A stretch of DNA of 64,000 nt. Origin: Undibacterium sp. 5I1 (GTDB taxonomy: Bacteria; Pseudomonadota; Gammaproteobacteria; Burkholderiales; Burkholderiaceae_D). Under the pieces are notes generated by a model, which searched no databases, was not told where the DNA came from, and worked only from the letters and a program-made list of their open reading frames with translations. Positions 1-12,946 of the stretch are shown here, piece by piece. How positions within the stretch are numbered: position 1 is the stretch's first letter; every line of letters begins with the position of its first letter. Made by a program: the position numbers and the translations under genes. The DNA lies in contig NZ_JAVIWI010000001.1 of NCBI RefSeq assembly GCF_034314085.1, positions 1 to 64,000 of the forward strand, written 5' to 3'.

Positions 1-155
1 TTTGCTATAGTTCGGCTCCCGTCGAGAGGCGGGGAAATAGAGGTAGAAAGACAGTGAAACACGAGAAGTGAGTACGGTAGTTTGAAGGCAGAGAATTGAA
101 CAAGATCAGGTAGAAGAAACCGGATGGGATTTAAAAAGAAGCTTCAAAATAGGTA

Positions 156-184
156 TTGACGGAAAGCGGTAAGTGGTTCATAAT
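156..184 (+). promoter_or_regulatory. candidate rrn promoter (sigma-70 type)
   Basis: TTGACG (156-161) is followed after exactly 17 nt by CATAAT (179-184). Spacing and boxes match the sigma-70 consensus well, and the site lies about 310 bp before the mature 16S end, a normal distance for an rrn promoter with a leader. Confidence 0.6.
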
Positions 185-290
185 CTTGCTTCTTTGCTGC
201 TGACAAACAAAACGCTTTGTCAGAAAGTAGAGAGAAAAGAGTGGTTGATTCGCAAGAATCCTAGTCTTTTTAAAGCGACACAGAATACAG

Positions 291-300
291 ATCTTTAACA
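291..300 (+). promoter_or_regulatory. boxA-like antitermination site, 16S leader
   Basis: ATCTTTAACA resembles the rrn boxA core (CTCTTTAACA) bound by NusB/NusE. A second copy, GTTCTTTAACA at 2467-2477, lies in the spacer before 23S, which is the usual two-site arrangement. Confidence 0.55.
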
Positions 301-303
301 ATT

Positions 304-327
304 AACAGTCAATAAATGTGGGCACTT
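304..327 (+). other. left arm of the 16S rRNA processing stalk
   Basis: Positions 304-327 are complementary to 2043-2066 over 24 nt with two mismatches, flanking the whole 16S gene. This is the expected RNase III processing stem of the primary rRNA transcript. Seen directly by reverse-complement comparison; the RNase III role is family knowledge. Confidence 0.7.
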
Positions 328-493
328 GATAGAAGGCACCGTGATTTAATTTATTAGATCATGATACTTAAAAAATATCAAATGTTCGCAAAAGTAATAA
401 ATAGGATATCTCGCAAGAGATAGCCTGTCAGTTATTTGAGTGAGCGACACTGTTCGAAAGAACAGAGTTCAGCAATGAACAAAAACAGAGATT

Positions 494-2025
<1,532 letters not shown>

Positions 2026-2146
2026 GAGTTGTGCTGAAAGTTAAGTGTCCACACTTATTGACTGTTACTGTAAAGAACAAGGTAAGTTGCCAGGAAACTG
2101 GCGACAAGCTGTATAACTCACTCACGTGAGAATCGAGCAAGCACCT

Positions 2147-2223
2147 GGGTCTGTAGCTCAGTTGGTTAGAGCACCGTGTTGATAACGCGGGGGTCGTTGG
2201 TTCGAGCCCAACCAGACCCACCA
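2147..2223 (+). tRNA. ileT: tRNA-Ile (GAT anticodon)
   Basis: A 77-nt cloverleaf in the 16S-23S spacer. The acceptor arm GGGTCTG pairs with CAGACCC, the anticodon loop reads TTGATAA giving GAT, the T arm contains GGTTCGAGCCC, and the CCA end is encoded. tRNA-Ile followed by tRNA-Ala is the usual spacer pair in betaproteobacterial rrn operons. Confidence 0.95.
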
Positions 2224-2275
2224 AACTGGTGGAGCAGGTTGCAGGCAAGTGAGTGCAGGAAGACATCCAAGTTTC

Positions 2276-2351
2276 GGGGGTTTAGCTCATCTGGTAGAGC
2301 ACCTGCTTTGCAAGCAGGGGGTGAACGGTTCGATCCCGTTAACCTCCACCA
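2276..2351 (+). tRNA. alaT: tRNA-Ala (TGC anticodon)
   Basis: A 76-nt cloverleaf 52 nt after tRNA-Ile. The acceptor GGGGGTT pairs with AACCTCC, with one G-T wobble; the anticodon loop TTTGCAA gives TGC, the T loop contains GGTTCGATCCC, and CCA is encoded. Confidence 0.95.
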
Positions 2352-2764
2352 AGATTGAAACATTGAAGCAAAGTACAAACCTAAGTCAAGCAGCGCGCTC
2401 AACAGCGATAGCGGCAAGCGATTTAGGTTTGATCTTTCAACAGAGATTAAGCAAGACAGTATTACCGTTCTTTAACAATTGAGAAGAAGTAAAGTAGAAA
2501 TAATCAAAATTATTTCTGTAAAGAGAAGTTAGCAACGACAGTTGTTAATGGAAATTATGGAAGGGTTGTGATTGTATCGAACAAACATAGTATTACAAAG
2601 AGTTTGAAAAGCACTGCTGCAAAGCAGAGTTTTAGAAAAAATCAAATTCCTTGAGATACGGCAAACGCTAAAGAAATACTCATAAGTAATAAGAACTATA
2701 ACCGGTTTTTAGTGATGAACCTGGGTTCAGTAATGAACACAGACACTAGAAGCTAACGTTATAG
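2352..2764 (+). other. tRNA-Ala to 23S spacer with second boxA
   Basis: No gene is visible in this spacer. It contains a boxA-like GTTCTTTAACA at 2467-2477, and its end (2753-2771) pairs with 5632-5650 in 18 of 19 positions, forming the closing stem that brackets 23S rRNA for processing. Confidence 0.6.
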
Positions 2765-5640
<2,876 letters not shown>

Positions 5641-5730
5641 ATAACCTTAGCAGGTTATCTGTTACAAGTATTTGTGAAGTGTTTGCCTGAACCTTACGTC
5701 AGTAAGTTGTTCGACAACAGTCACAACCAC

Positions 5731-5759
5731 CACAGCATGCCATGGTCTGGCGTGCTGTG
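5731..5759 (+). other. hairpin in the 23S-5S spacer
   Basis: A 12-bp stem, CACAGCATGCCA with TGGCGTGCTGTG (one G-U pair) around a 5-nt loop, followed by an A-run and not a T-run. It is probably an rRNA processing structure and not a terminator, because 5S follows. Confidence 0.45.
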
Positions 5760-5867
5760 AAAAAAACATTGATTAGTGCGATTCAACCCGTACACTCTAC
5801 TGCGCTTCTTCCCAATTGGATTTGTTGACCCTCACAGAATAGCGTGACTTAACAGATCAACAAGTTA

Positions 5868-5982
5868 TGCCTGATGACCATAGCAAGTCGGTACCACCCC
5901 TTCCCATCCCGAACAGGACCGTGAAACGACTCCGCGCCAATGATAGTGCTGCAACCAGTGTGAAAGTAGGTCATCGTCAGGC
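5868..5982 (+). rRNA. rrf: 5S ribosomal RNA
   Basis: About 115 nt. The 5' TGCCTGATGACC pairs with the 3' GGTCATCGTCAGGC to close helix I, and the conserved CCATCCCGAACAGG loop is present near 5906. It is the last gene of the operon and is followed at once by a strong terminator. Confidence 0.94.
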
Positions 5983-5993
5983 TTTTATTCCGC

Positions 5994-6027
5994 AAAGCCC
6001 TTAACTCCATCCGAGTTAAGGGCTTTT
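5994..6027 (+). terminator. rRNA operon intrinsic terminator
   Basis: A perfect 14-bp stem (AAAGCCCTTAACTC with its complement) encloses a 5-nt loop and runs into T-rich DNA. It lies 11 nt after 5S. Confidence 0.9.
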
Positions 6028-6143
6028 GCCTTTTTAGAATTTTGCCTTTTTTTGTCTTTGCTTTCGCCTTCGTCTTTTTAGACGATTCAAACAATACCCC
6101 TTCCTTATCACATGACACCGCACTGGCTACGCTGCCGCTGTAC

Positions 6144-6338
6144 CTATCTCTCATTCTTCCTTCTCGGTAAACTCCCCAACCATTTCACCGCCGCTCTCGT
6201 ATTGGCCTTGAGTGTGTAATCTAATGACGCTACCTGTTCTTGTAGCGCTTCTTTAAACATACTGGATGCATCCGCCGGCAGTAGTTTTGCCAGTTAAATT
6301 CTAGATTCGTCGGTAAGTTTCAAGTGATAAGCGGTTGC
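6144..6338 (-). pseudogene. short degraded coding fragment, unidentified
   Basis: On the minus strand about 50 codons read openly down to a TAG at 6144-6146 with protein-like composition (segments LAKLLPADASS, FKEALQEQVASLDY, KANTRAAVKWLG). Further upstream the same frame contains AYHLKLTDESRI but is broken by a TAA at 6294-6296. I read this as the C-terminal end of a decayed gene left beside the rRNA operon. The family is not recognised. It could be chance coding potential, so confidence is low. The rest of 5983-6378 holds only the terminator and T-rich sequence. Confidence 0.3.
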
Positions 6339-6378
6339 TGTAGGAAATTATTTATATGTAGAATAGTATTCAATCAAA

Positions 6379-6978
6379 ATGTTAATACGAAATATTATGT
6401 TTATTGCAAATATAAAATATAGAGTAGGATTTTCGTTAGTCGAAGTATTAATCGCTGTTTTCGTGCTTGTACTAGGCGTCATCGGTGCGGCAGGATTGCA
6501 ACTCGCAGCGATACGTACTTCACAACAGACGAATTTCCAGACAAATGCAGTACAACTTGCGAATGAATTAGCCGATAAAATGCGTTCAAATTCCGCCCAG
6601 ATGGATTTGCCTGACGCTTCTAATTTATTCTTGAACATGAACTACAATTCCGCCACAGACCCAGCTCCCACAAAACCCGTTCTTTGCTATACGAGTAGCG
6701 CTAATTGTAGTGGTGCGAATTTGGCAGCAGCTGATATTTATGAGTGGCAAATGCGCCTTAATGCAGCTTTACCGAGCGGACGGGTCGTTGTTTGTCGCGA
6801 TTCTGCACCATTTGATAGTACCGCCGGTGCTTTAACCTGGACATGTACTCCCGATGCTAACGCAGGCCTTACTATCAAAATAGGTTGGAGAACTAAAAAC
6901 CCTGATGGTAGTTTTAATGATACCGCTGGAGTTACTCCCCCAGGTTTTGCCCTCACTGTTGAATCTTACGTGAAGTAA
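6379..6978 (+). CDS. pilV: type IV pilus minor prepilin PilV
   Basis: A prepilin-like protein of 199 aa. Near residue 17 it has the type IV prepilin processing site, GFSLVEVLIAVFVLVLG, where PilD would cut after Gly and methylate Phe. The following hydrophobic helix and the AAGLQLAAIRTSQQTN continuation are typical of PilV, a minor pilin that with PilW, PilX and PilE primes pilus assembly in the inner membrane. No clear ribosome binding site precedes the ATG; an in-frame ATG at 6397 is an alternative start. pilW follows after 3 nt, so the two are co-transcribed. The usual neighbours fimT, pilX, pilY1 and pilE are absent. Confidence 0.85.
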   Translation: MLIRNIMFIANIKYRVGFSLVEVLIAVFVLVLGVIGAAGLQLAAIRTSQQTNFQTNAVQLANELADKMRSNSAQMDLPDASNLFLNMNYNSATDPAPTKPVLCYTSSANCSGANLAAADIYEWQMRLNAALPSGRVVVCRDSAPFDSTAGALTWTCTPDANAGLTIKIGWRTKNPDGSFNDTAGVTPPGFALTVESYVK

Positions 6979-6981
6979 ATT

Positions 6982-8031
6982 ATGCCTATTGCTTTTTGTC
7001 AATTTCGCTCCCCCTTAAGAGCATCTATACGACAAGATGGGCTAACTATTGTCGAATTAATGATTTCGCTTACCCTTGGTCTTCTAGTGATATTGGGTTC
7101 TACCGCACTGGTCGTTTCAACTAAAACTTTATTTATTACGCAAACCGATGGAAATGATACGCAAGATACCGCTCGTTTTGCGCTCGACAATATTGCACGT
7201 CAGTTACGTCAAACTGGTTACGTGAATTATGACTTTTCTAATCCTAGCAACGTTCAAGTAACCCCATCAACGGCAAGTGCTGATTTGGCCGGAATGGATG
7301 CTAATAGTGTTAGTGCTACAAGTACTGATATTTCTACTCCTTTAAATACCTCAGTGAACTCAAGCGATGTACTGGCAATACGGTTTTTTGGATCCGGTAC
7401 GGGTGCCAGTGGTGATGGCACAATGTCAAATTGCGCTGGTTTTTCTGTCCCAGCACCGATGTCGGCTAGTAAAGCAGATACTGATAGAGGTTGGAGTATT
7501 TATTATGTATCGTTGGATGCGAATAATGAACCTCAATTGATGTGTAAATATTTGGGAAGTAATGGAAGTTGGTCTGCTCAAGCACTAGTTAAAGGTGTTG
7601 AGTCCTTTCAAGTTCTTTATGGGCTTGATACCAATACTCCATCAGACGGATTGTCGAATCAATATTTAACAGCATCGGGTATCAATGCTTTAGATGCCAA
7701 TCTGACTTTGACTGGTACTACAGCCGCACAGAAGCAACAAAGTTTATATTTGCAAACCTATTGGAAGAGGGTTTTAGTCGTGAAAATTGCTATTTTGGTA
7801 AGAGGTAAGGAAAATTCTCGCACTGATACAACCAGTACTATCTACAATTTATTTGGAGCAGATTATACCACTGTGAATGGCGCTAACGATCCCGGAACTA
7901 CCATTAATGAGCAGAGCTTGCCAGCATCCACCATTAATAGAGTAAGGAAAGTATTTTCTTCTACTATACAACTTCGTAATAATTGCCTGGTCGATCCAGC
8001 CAGAAATATCTGTCTCCCACCAAATATTTAA
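6982..8031 (+). CDS. pilW: type IV pilus minor prepilin PilW
   Basis: A 349-aa prepilin-like protein. The cleavage and methylation site DG/LTIVELMISLTLGLLV is near residue 20, with the conserved Glu five residues after the cleavage, followed by a single transmembrane helix and a Ser/Thr-rich exported domain with several Cys (near residues 152 and 193, and two at the C-terminus). Length agrees with PilW. It forms a two-gene unit with pilV. Downstream, where pilX and pilY1 would be expected, there are only insertion-sequence remnants, so the pair is probably an orphan of a larger minor-pilin operon. Function alone is doubtful. Confidence 0.85.
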   Translation: MPIAFCQFRSPLRASIRQDGLTIVELMISLTLGLLVILGSTALVVSTKTLFITQTDGNDTQDTARFALDNIARQLRQTGYVNYDFSNPSNVQVTPSTASADLAGMDANSVSATSTDISTPLNTSVNSSDVLAIRFFGSGTGASGDGTMSNCAGFSVPAPMSASKADTDRGWSIYYVSLDANNEPQLMCKYLGSNGSWSAQALVKGVESFQVLYGLDTNTPSDGLSNQYLTASGINALDANLTLTGTTAAQKQQSLYLQTYWKRVLVVKIAILVRGKENSRTDTTSTIYNLFGADYTTVNGANDPGTTINEQSLPASTINRVRKVFSSTIQLRNNCLVDPARNICLPPNI

Positions 8032-8095
8032 CAGTATTAGGAAGCAAACGAAGTTAAAGAAGATCATCTAAGTAATTTTAGCAGTACGAGATAGA

Positions 8096-8308
8096 GATCA
8101 TTATGACGATGGTTAAAGTGAAATTCGCACTCTTTTAAATGCAATGGGAACGTATGTTTTGCAATGCCATTTAATTTTGCCAGAAGACGTTTAGCAAAGC
8201 TCCAGAATGATTCAGTATCATTGACATGGTTACTGCCTGAGACGAATTCATTATTGTCATGATTTGATTGACCCTAAAATGCTTATCAAAGCCCAAATGA
8301 ACCAAGCT
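8096..8308 (-). pseudogene. IS1595-family transposase remnant (C-terminal part)
   Basis: No intact frame exists, but the minus-strand translation shows SLVHLGFDKHFRV, then after a frameshift EFVSGSNHVNDTESFWSFAK, LLAKLNGIAKHTFPLHLKEC and EFHFNHRHND. This order and wording match the C-terminal part of IS1595/IS1016-type (ISXO2-like) transposases, in which the Glu of the catalytic triad lies in the NxxESFW motif. The N-terminal half is missing. It abuts the IS3 remnant on its right. Confidence 0.75.
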
Positions 8309-8310
8309 AT

Positions 8311-8800
8311 CGGCAGCGAAAAACTACTTAAATTCCCAGCGCTTCTCGATCGAAATCATAGATCACCTTGAACAGTTGAATACTTCGTCTACTGCTAAAC
8401 TGATCGTGCATAAAATCCATCTACCGAACCTGATTGATCGACTCTGGTACCGTTAGCTTAGCTGGCTTCTTACGCACCATCAGCTTCTTTGGCTTGATTC
8501 GGAGATGAAGTTCCAACTCCCGATAAATTCGATACACACGCATATGGTTTTAAGGCGTCTCTTTCACGTTGCGAAGATACGGTTAGAACAGACCAAAGCC
8601 ACAATTCTGATTATAATCTTGGCATCAGCCAAACATCCATGCCGCCGAACTTTGCGCGCAATTTGTAAAACGTCGCACTGCTGACCCAGTGCTCACTAAA
8701 TAAATCCGGCACGGGCTTACCGACCTCAGATTACTTCAATGAGCCATGAACTGACTATCTATAAATCGTCATCTTTTCATTAAAGTACCACCTCAATTCA
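8311..8800 (-). pseudogene. IS3-family element remnant (OrfA and OrfB pieces)
   Basis: On the minus strand, from about 8780 downward, an OrfA-like piece reads MKR, stop, then PDLFSEHWVSSATFYKLRAK and FGGMDVWLMPRL. After a deletion, an OrfB-like piece (about 8549-8311) reads MRVYRIYRELELHLRIKPKK, LTVPESINQVR, a TAG stop, MDFMHDQFSS, then VIYDFDREALG and FSLP. These are the OrfA helix-turn-helix and the start of the OrfB integrase core (DFMHD, DFNREAL) of IS3-family elements. Stops, a frameshift and missing C-terminal sequence show it is dead. Confidence 0.8.
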
Positions 8801-8824
8801 TTTCAAGAAAATTCTATTTCTGTA

Positions 8825-10268
8825 GAGGTTCTTGCAAAACGAAACACCGGAGAGTAATTTTATTGCGAGAAGCGCAAAATAGATGAGAAAGGAGCGGCCA
8901 TTTCTGGCAAGATGAAAGTGACTAAACAACCATCTGCGCTCCGCTATGAATCCTACACAACGCCTGCTGATAATGCAACGCTGGAATTTACTGCAACACG
9001 ATTTGCTACCGGAGATAAAACAGCAATGCGGGTCACTGACGCCGAAGCTGGAAAAATTGATTCATGTACTAGACTGGGTGCGCATCGAAGAATTTGTGTC
9101 GGACCAATGGCAAGGGATAGGACGCAAACCGCATGACCGTGGTGCATTGGCCAGCGCCTTCATCGCCAAAGCTGTGTTGGGGCTCAATACAACAGCGGCC
9201 TTAATAGAACGATTGACGATGGATCGCAGTTTAAAACGGCTGTGCGGCTTTGAGATGTGGAAAGAAGTTCCGAATGAAGCCACTTTTTCGCGCGCCTTTG
9301 GCGAATTTGCCCAAGCCAAATTAGCGGAGAAAGTGCACGAAGCGCTGATCAAGAGTTATTTAGGCGACAGCCTCATTGGACACATCAGCCGTGACGGCAC
9401 GGCGATTGCGGCGCGCGAGAAGCCGAAGAAACACATGAAAGTTGTTTCCGTAGAAAAGGCCCAAAAGCAGCGCCGTGGACGGCCAAAGAAAGGCGAGATA
9501 AGGCCGCCAAAGGAAGAGAAAGTGACCAAGATAGGCTGGCAGTTGACGCAAACTTTACCGAGCATCGTCAATGCTTTACCCAAAGAGTGTGACCGCGGCA
9601 CTAAATGCAATGCGCAAGGTTATAAAGTGAGTTGGAACGGCTACAAGCTGCATATCGACACCGCTGACTGCGGCGTTGCCATCAGTGCGCTATTGACCAG
9701 CGCCTCGGTGCACGATAGTCAAACGGCGGTGCCGTTAGCAACGATGACGGCCGCACGAGTAACGAATTTGTACGATTTGATGGATGCAGCGTATTGCAGT
9801 GAAGAGTTAAGGGCACACAGCAAAAGTCTTGGCCACGTGCCATTAATTGATCACAACGCACGCGGCGGGGAGAAGAAACCGTTCGCCCCGCATGAACAAC
9901 AGCGTTATAAAGAACGCACGCAAGCTGAACGTACCAATGGCAGGCTGAAAGACGAATTTGGTGGCACGACAGTACGGGTGCGTGGTAGCGAAAAAGTGAT
10001 GTCGCATTTGATGTTTGGTTTATTGGTATTGACCGCAGATCAGTTGATGCGTTTATTTACGTAACAGCTTTGCTTTTAAAGAGTCGAAAAAAACAACGTT
10101 TCCCAACGTTCATAGGGGCAGTGATGGTCACATAGGGATTGACACGCCATAAAACGATAATCCGGCACAAATTCATGTCACATGTGCCGCTTCAAACAAG
10201 AAAACCAATCGCAACAGTGGCCACACCCATGCTCGACTTTACTGGTTTGGGTATTTTGCAAGAAGCTC
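8825..10268 (+). mobile_element. IS5-like insertion sequence, apparently complete
   Basis: A 1,444-bp element bounded by inverted repeats: GAGGTTCTTGCAAAA at 8825-8839 and its complement with one mismatch (GAGCTTCTTGCAAAA) at 10254-10268. It is flanked by a direct duplication TGTA at 8821-8824 and 10269-10272. It carries one transposase gene (8946-10064), then about 190 nt of noncoding DNA with a small hairpin (CGGCACA...TGTGCCG near 10160-10190). Ends, target duplication and an uninterrupted frame suggest a fairly recent insertion beside older IS debris. The remaining 10273-10420 shows nothing. Confidence 0.8.
8946..10064 (+). CDS. IS5/IS1182-like DDE transposase
   Basis: A 372-aa transposase. 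The N-terminal part (residues about 55-130, LIERLTMDRSLKRLCGFE) resembles the DUF772 domain. The C-terminal part is a DDE_Tnp_1-type catalytic domain, with candidate acidic residues in SRDGTAIAAR (about residue 149), YDLMDAAYCSEELR (about 277) and AERTNGRLKDEFGG (about 328). A basic stretch around residues 160-185 (KPKKHMK, QRRGRPKKG) interrupts the catalytic core. It is the only gene of the surrounding element and appears intact. Subfamily placement within IS5 is inferred by eye; IS1182 is the alternative. Confidence 0.85.
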   Translation: MNPTQRLLIMQRWNLLQHDLLPEIKQQCGSLTPKLEKLIHVLDWVRIEEFVSDQWQGIGRKPHDRGALASAFIAKAVLGLNTTAALIERLTMDRSLKRLCGFEMWKEVPNEATFSRAFGEFAQAKLAEKVHEALIKSYLGDSLIGHISRDGTAIAAREKPKKHMKVVSVEKAQKQRRGRPKKGEIRPPKEEKVTKIGWQLTQTLPSIVNALPKECDRGTKCNAQGYKVSWNGYKLHIDTADCGVAISALLTSASVHDSQTAVPLATMTAARVTNLYDLMDAAYCSEELRAHSKSLGHVPLIDHNARGGEKKPFAPHEQQRYKERTQAERTNGRLKDEFGGTTVRVRGSEKVMSHLMFGLLVLTADQLMRLFT

Positions 10269-10420
10269 TGTAGATTACTGTTTTGTGCGGGAGTTGCCTT
10301 GCATAAAAAGATATGGGAAATTATCAGGCGAAGCCGACGCAGTGATTTTATGAAACCAATTTTGTGTCAAAGCGACATTTGATTATGAAAAAATCAGATA
10401 ATAGGGGTTAATTTTGATAA

Positions 10421-11599
10421 CTATCTCCAGCCAAACATCATTTGTTCTGCAAGTATTTTTTTCGCTGGCTGGACAATATCTAATAGCCCCAAACCCAAGC
10501 CAAATATGGATTGTGTGAGTGCGCCATCTGGTGCGCTGGCAAATATTCTTGCCATGCTATCGGTTAGCCGTATGGTGGTATTACGGTCAGTTTGTCGTTG
10601 TTTTAAGAAAAACTGCAATTGTTCGCCGACTTGCTGAGCAGCAGTCGGCTGACTGGATTCATCTTGCAGTGGTATCTCCGCCAGCGTGCTTGCCAGGATT
10701 TTGGCGTCGCGCAAACCAAGATTTAAACCTTGTCCTGCAACTGGGTGCAGAGTTTGTGCCGCGTTGCCAATGGTGACGATTCGCTTAGTTGCTTGTGCCT
10801 GCGCATTCAAGCCTAAGGGGTAGGAGTGGCGTGGCGATGCGGTCAAAATCTGGCCCAGTCGCTGACCAAATGCTTGCTGTAGAGCAGCTTTAAACGCGTT
10901 ATCGTCCAAGCCCAAAAGCTGCTCTGCGCTTGGGGGGCGAACACACCACACCAGCGCATAACCATCCTCTTGCGGCAGCAGCGCTAACGGGCCTTGTTCG
11001 GTAAAGCGTTCAAACGCGCGCTGTGCAACCGACTGGCTGACCGTGATGTGAGAAATGATTGCCGTTTGCTGATAGTCGACACTGCGCACTTTTTGCATCT
11101 GATTACCAAAGGTGCCACCTTCTGCCTGCACCACGATGGTCGCGGTAATCTTTTCACCATTCTGTAAAGTCAGCGTGACCGCATCGTCGCTTTCTTCTAA
11201 CGCTGCCACTGTTGCCGGACGTTTGATCTGTATGCCACGCTGTTCTGTTGCCTGTTGTAAAGGCGCAATGATATCGCCGTAACGAGCGACATATCCTAGC
11301 GCCGGAATGGAGTAATCCTTGCAGTCAATCAAGCTACGGCCAAAATGTCCGCGGCGCGATACGTGTATCTGCCGGATGCTGGTCGCCTTGATCGGCCATG
11401 CACCTGCATTTGTGAGAATTTGCTGACTGCCATAGGACAGCGCGATTGAGCGCGCGTCTTGTTCGGCTTGCGCACTGGTTTTGGCATCCAGCAAAAGGAT
11501 GCGATCAGCGGCAATCCCCTGCTTGCAAAGCAACAGGGCTAAGCATTGTCCAACCGGACCTGCGCCGCAGATGGCGATATGGAAATCAGTAAGTTTCAT
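10421..11599 (-). CDS. ubiH: FAD-dependent ubiquinone-biosynthesis hydroxylase (UbiH type)
   Basis: A flavoprotein monooxygenase of 392 aa acting on the ubiquinone ring precursor at the inner membrane. Near the N-terminus IAICGAGPVGQCLALLL is the Rossmann GxGxxG motif. Near residue 280, GNAAQTLHPVAGQGLNLGLR is the second FAD-binding motif in the form typical of UbiH/UbiI/UbiF. I start it at the ATG at 11599, because its ATGA overlaps the stop of pepP and implies translational coupling; a longer frame upstream would lie inside pepP. The pepP-ubiH order matches E. coli. UbiH, UbiI, UbiF and UbiM are hard to tell apart by eye. Confidence 0.82.
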   Translation of the reverse strand: MKLTDFHIAICGAGPVGQCLALLLCKQGIAADRILLLDAKTSAQAEQDARSIALSYGSQQILTNAGAWPIKATSIRQIHVSRRGHFGRSLIDCKDYSIPALGYVARYGDIIAPLQQATEQRGIQIKRPATVAALEESDDAVTLTLQNGEKITATIVVQAEGGTFGNQMQKVRSVDYQQTAIISHITVSQSVAQRAFERFTEQGPLALLPQEDGYALVWCVRPPSAEQLLGLDDNAFKAALQQAFGQRLGQILTASPRHSYPLGLNAQAQATKRIVTIGNAAQTLHPVAGQGLNLGLRDAKILASTLAEIPLQDESSQPTAAQQVGEQLQFFLKQRQTDRNTTIRLTDSMARIFASAPDGALTQSIFGLGLGLLDIVQPAKKILAEQMMFGWR

Positions 11600-12936
11600 C
11601 GTTTCATGACACTTTCGATTTCCGCCACGGTTTTTGGCGTGTCGCGGCTCAGATTGAGATGACCTTCTGGTGTGATCAGGATGTCGTCTTCGATACGGAT
11701 ACCAATATTCCAAAATTCTTCGGGAACGCCTTCTGCCGGACGTACATAGATCCCGGGTTCTATGGTGATGACCATGCCAGGTTCCAACTGACGATAAGGC
11801 CTTTCATCACCTACTTTGTCTGCTTCACGATAGGAGCCTACATCATGTACATCGAGTCCTAGCCAGTGCCCTGTGCCATGCATATAAAACTGGCGGAATG
11901 CTAGGTTATTGATGGCATCTTCAACATTGCCAAGCTTATTTTTATCCAGCAAACCGGTATCGAGCATACCTTGCGTTAATACTTTTACAGCGGCGTTGTG
12001 ACCGTCCATATAGCGCGATCCCGGACGGGCACAGTCCAGTGCTGCCTGCTGGGATGCGAGGACGATTTCATACAAGGTTTTTTGTGCTGAACTGAATTTG
12101 CCATTGGCAGGAAAGGTGCGTGTGATATCGGAGGCGTAGCTATCAAATTCACAGCCAGCATCAATCAAAATCAAATCACCGTCTTTAATTAATGCATTGT
12201 TACTGCTGTAGTGCAAGACACACGCGTTGGCACCAGTTGCAACGATAGACCCGTAAGCCGGTGCTTGCGACCCTTGGCGGCGAAATTCATGATGTAGCTC
12301 CGCTTCAAGCTCATATTCATAACGACCTGCACCTGCGATCTGCATGGCTCTTGTGTGAGCAACGCCAGATATATTGGCCGCTTTTTGCATCAAAGCTACT
12401 TCAGATGCATCTTTACGCAATCGCATTTCATCCAGCAAGACGCGCACGTCGATTGTAGTGTCTGGCGCGCTGATGCCGCTACGAGATTTTGCACGTACCG
12501 CTTCTATCCAGTTATGCAGGCGTGAGTCGAGTTGAGTGTCGTTGCCCGTGCTGTAAAAAAGTGTAGGGACATCCGCTAGCAGATGCGGCATTTCTGTATC
12601 TAGCGCATCTATCGCAAAGCTTGCGTCAAAACCAAAATGCGCTTTGGCAGCAGCGGAACCGAATCGATAGCCATCCCAGATTTCGCGTTCCAGATTTTTT
12701 TCGCGGCAGAATAAGATACTGCGTTGCTCATGGCCGTTGGCGATGAGGACGATGAGCGCTTCTGGCTCTGTAAATCCTGATAGATAATAAAAATAACTAT
12801 CGTGCCGGAACGGGAAAAAATTATCGCTGTTACGCACCCTCTCATAAGCAGTCGGGATGATCGCAATACCGCCACCACGTGCTTGCATTTGTGCAAGCAG
12901 TTGCTGGCGACGACGCAGATAAGATGGCATGCTCAT
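11596..12936 (-). CDS. pepP: Xaa-Pro aminopeptidase
   Basis: A cytosolic M24B metallopeptidase of 446 aa that removes an N-terminal residue preceding proline. The N-terminal aminopeptidase-P domain (residues 1-140) is followed by the pita-bread catalytic domain. Dinuclear metal ligands are visible: Asp in LIDAGCEF, Asp in ASDITRTFP, His in MHGTGHWLGLDVHD, Glu in TIEPGIYV and Glu in IGIRIEDDIL. The start is supported by an AAGGAT ribosome binding site. It overlaps ubiH by 4 nt and follows murU by about 10 nt in a leftward operon amgK-murU-pepP-ubiH. Confidence 0.95.
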   Translation of the reverse strand: MSMPSYLRRRQQLLAQMQARGGGIAIIPTAYERVRNSDNFFPFRHDSYFYYLSGFTEPEALIVLIANGHEQRSILFCREKNLEREIWDGYRFGSAAAKAHFGFDASFAIDALDTEMPHLLADVPTLFYSTGNDTQLDSRLHNWIEAVRAKSRSGISAPDTTIDVRVLLDEMRLRKDASEVALMQKAANISGVAHTRAMQIAGAGRYEYELEAELHHEFRRQGSQAPAYGSIVATGANACVLHYSSNNALIKDGDLILIDAGCEFDSYASDITRTFPANGKFSSAQKTLYEIVLASQQAALDCARPGSRYMDGHNAAVKVLTQGMLDTGLLDKNKLGNVEDAINNLAFRQFYMHGTGHWLGLDVHDVGSYREADKVGDERPYRQLEPGMVITIEPGIYVRPAEGVPEEFWNIGIRIEDDILITPEGHLNLSRDTPKTVAEIESVMKR

Positions 12937-12946
12937 ACGGATATCC

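Larger units (their letters stand above)
1..493 (+). other. rRNA operon leader region
   Basis: No protein gene is visible here. The stretch holds the upstream control and leader region of the rRNA operon: a TGCTATAG sequence at 3-10 that looks like an extended -10 box whose -35 would lie left of the window, a second promoter candidate at 156-184, a boxA-like site at 291-300 and the left arm of the 16S processing stalk at 304-327. Two or more tandem promoters are usual for rrn operons. Confidence 0.6.

Noticed and set aside
10182..10382. A 66-codon frame on the plus strand at the right end of the IS5-like element
   Set aside because: It crosses the right inverted repeat and the target duplication, has odd composition and no ribosome site.
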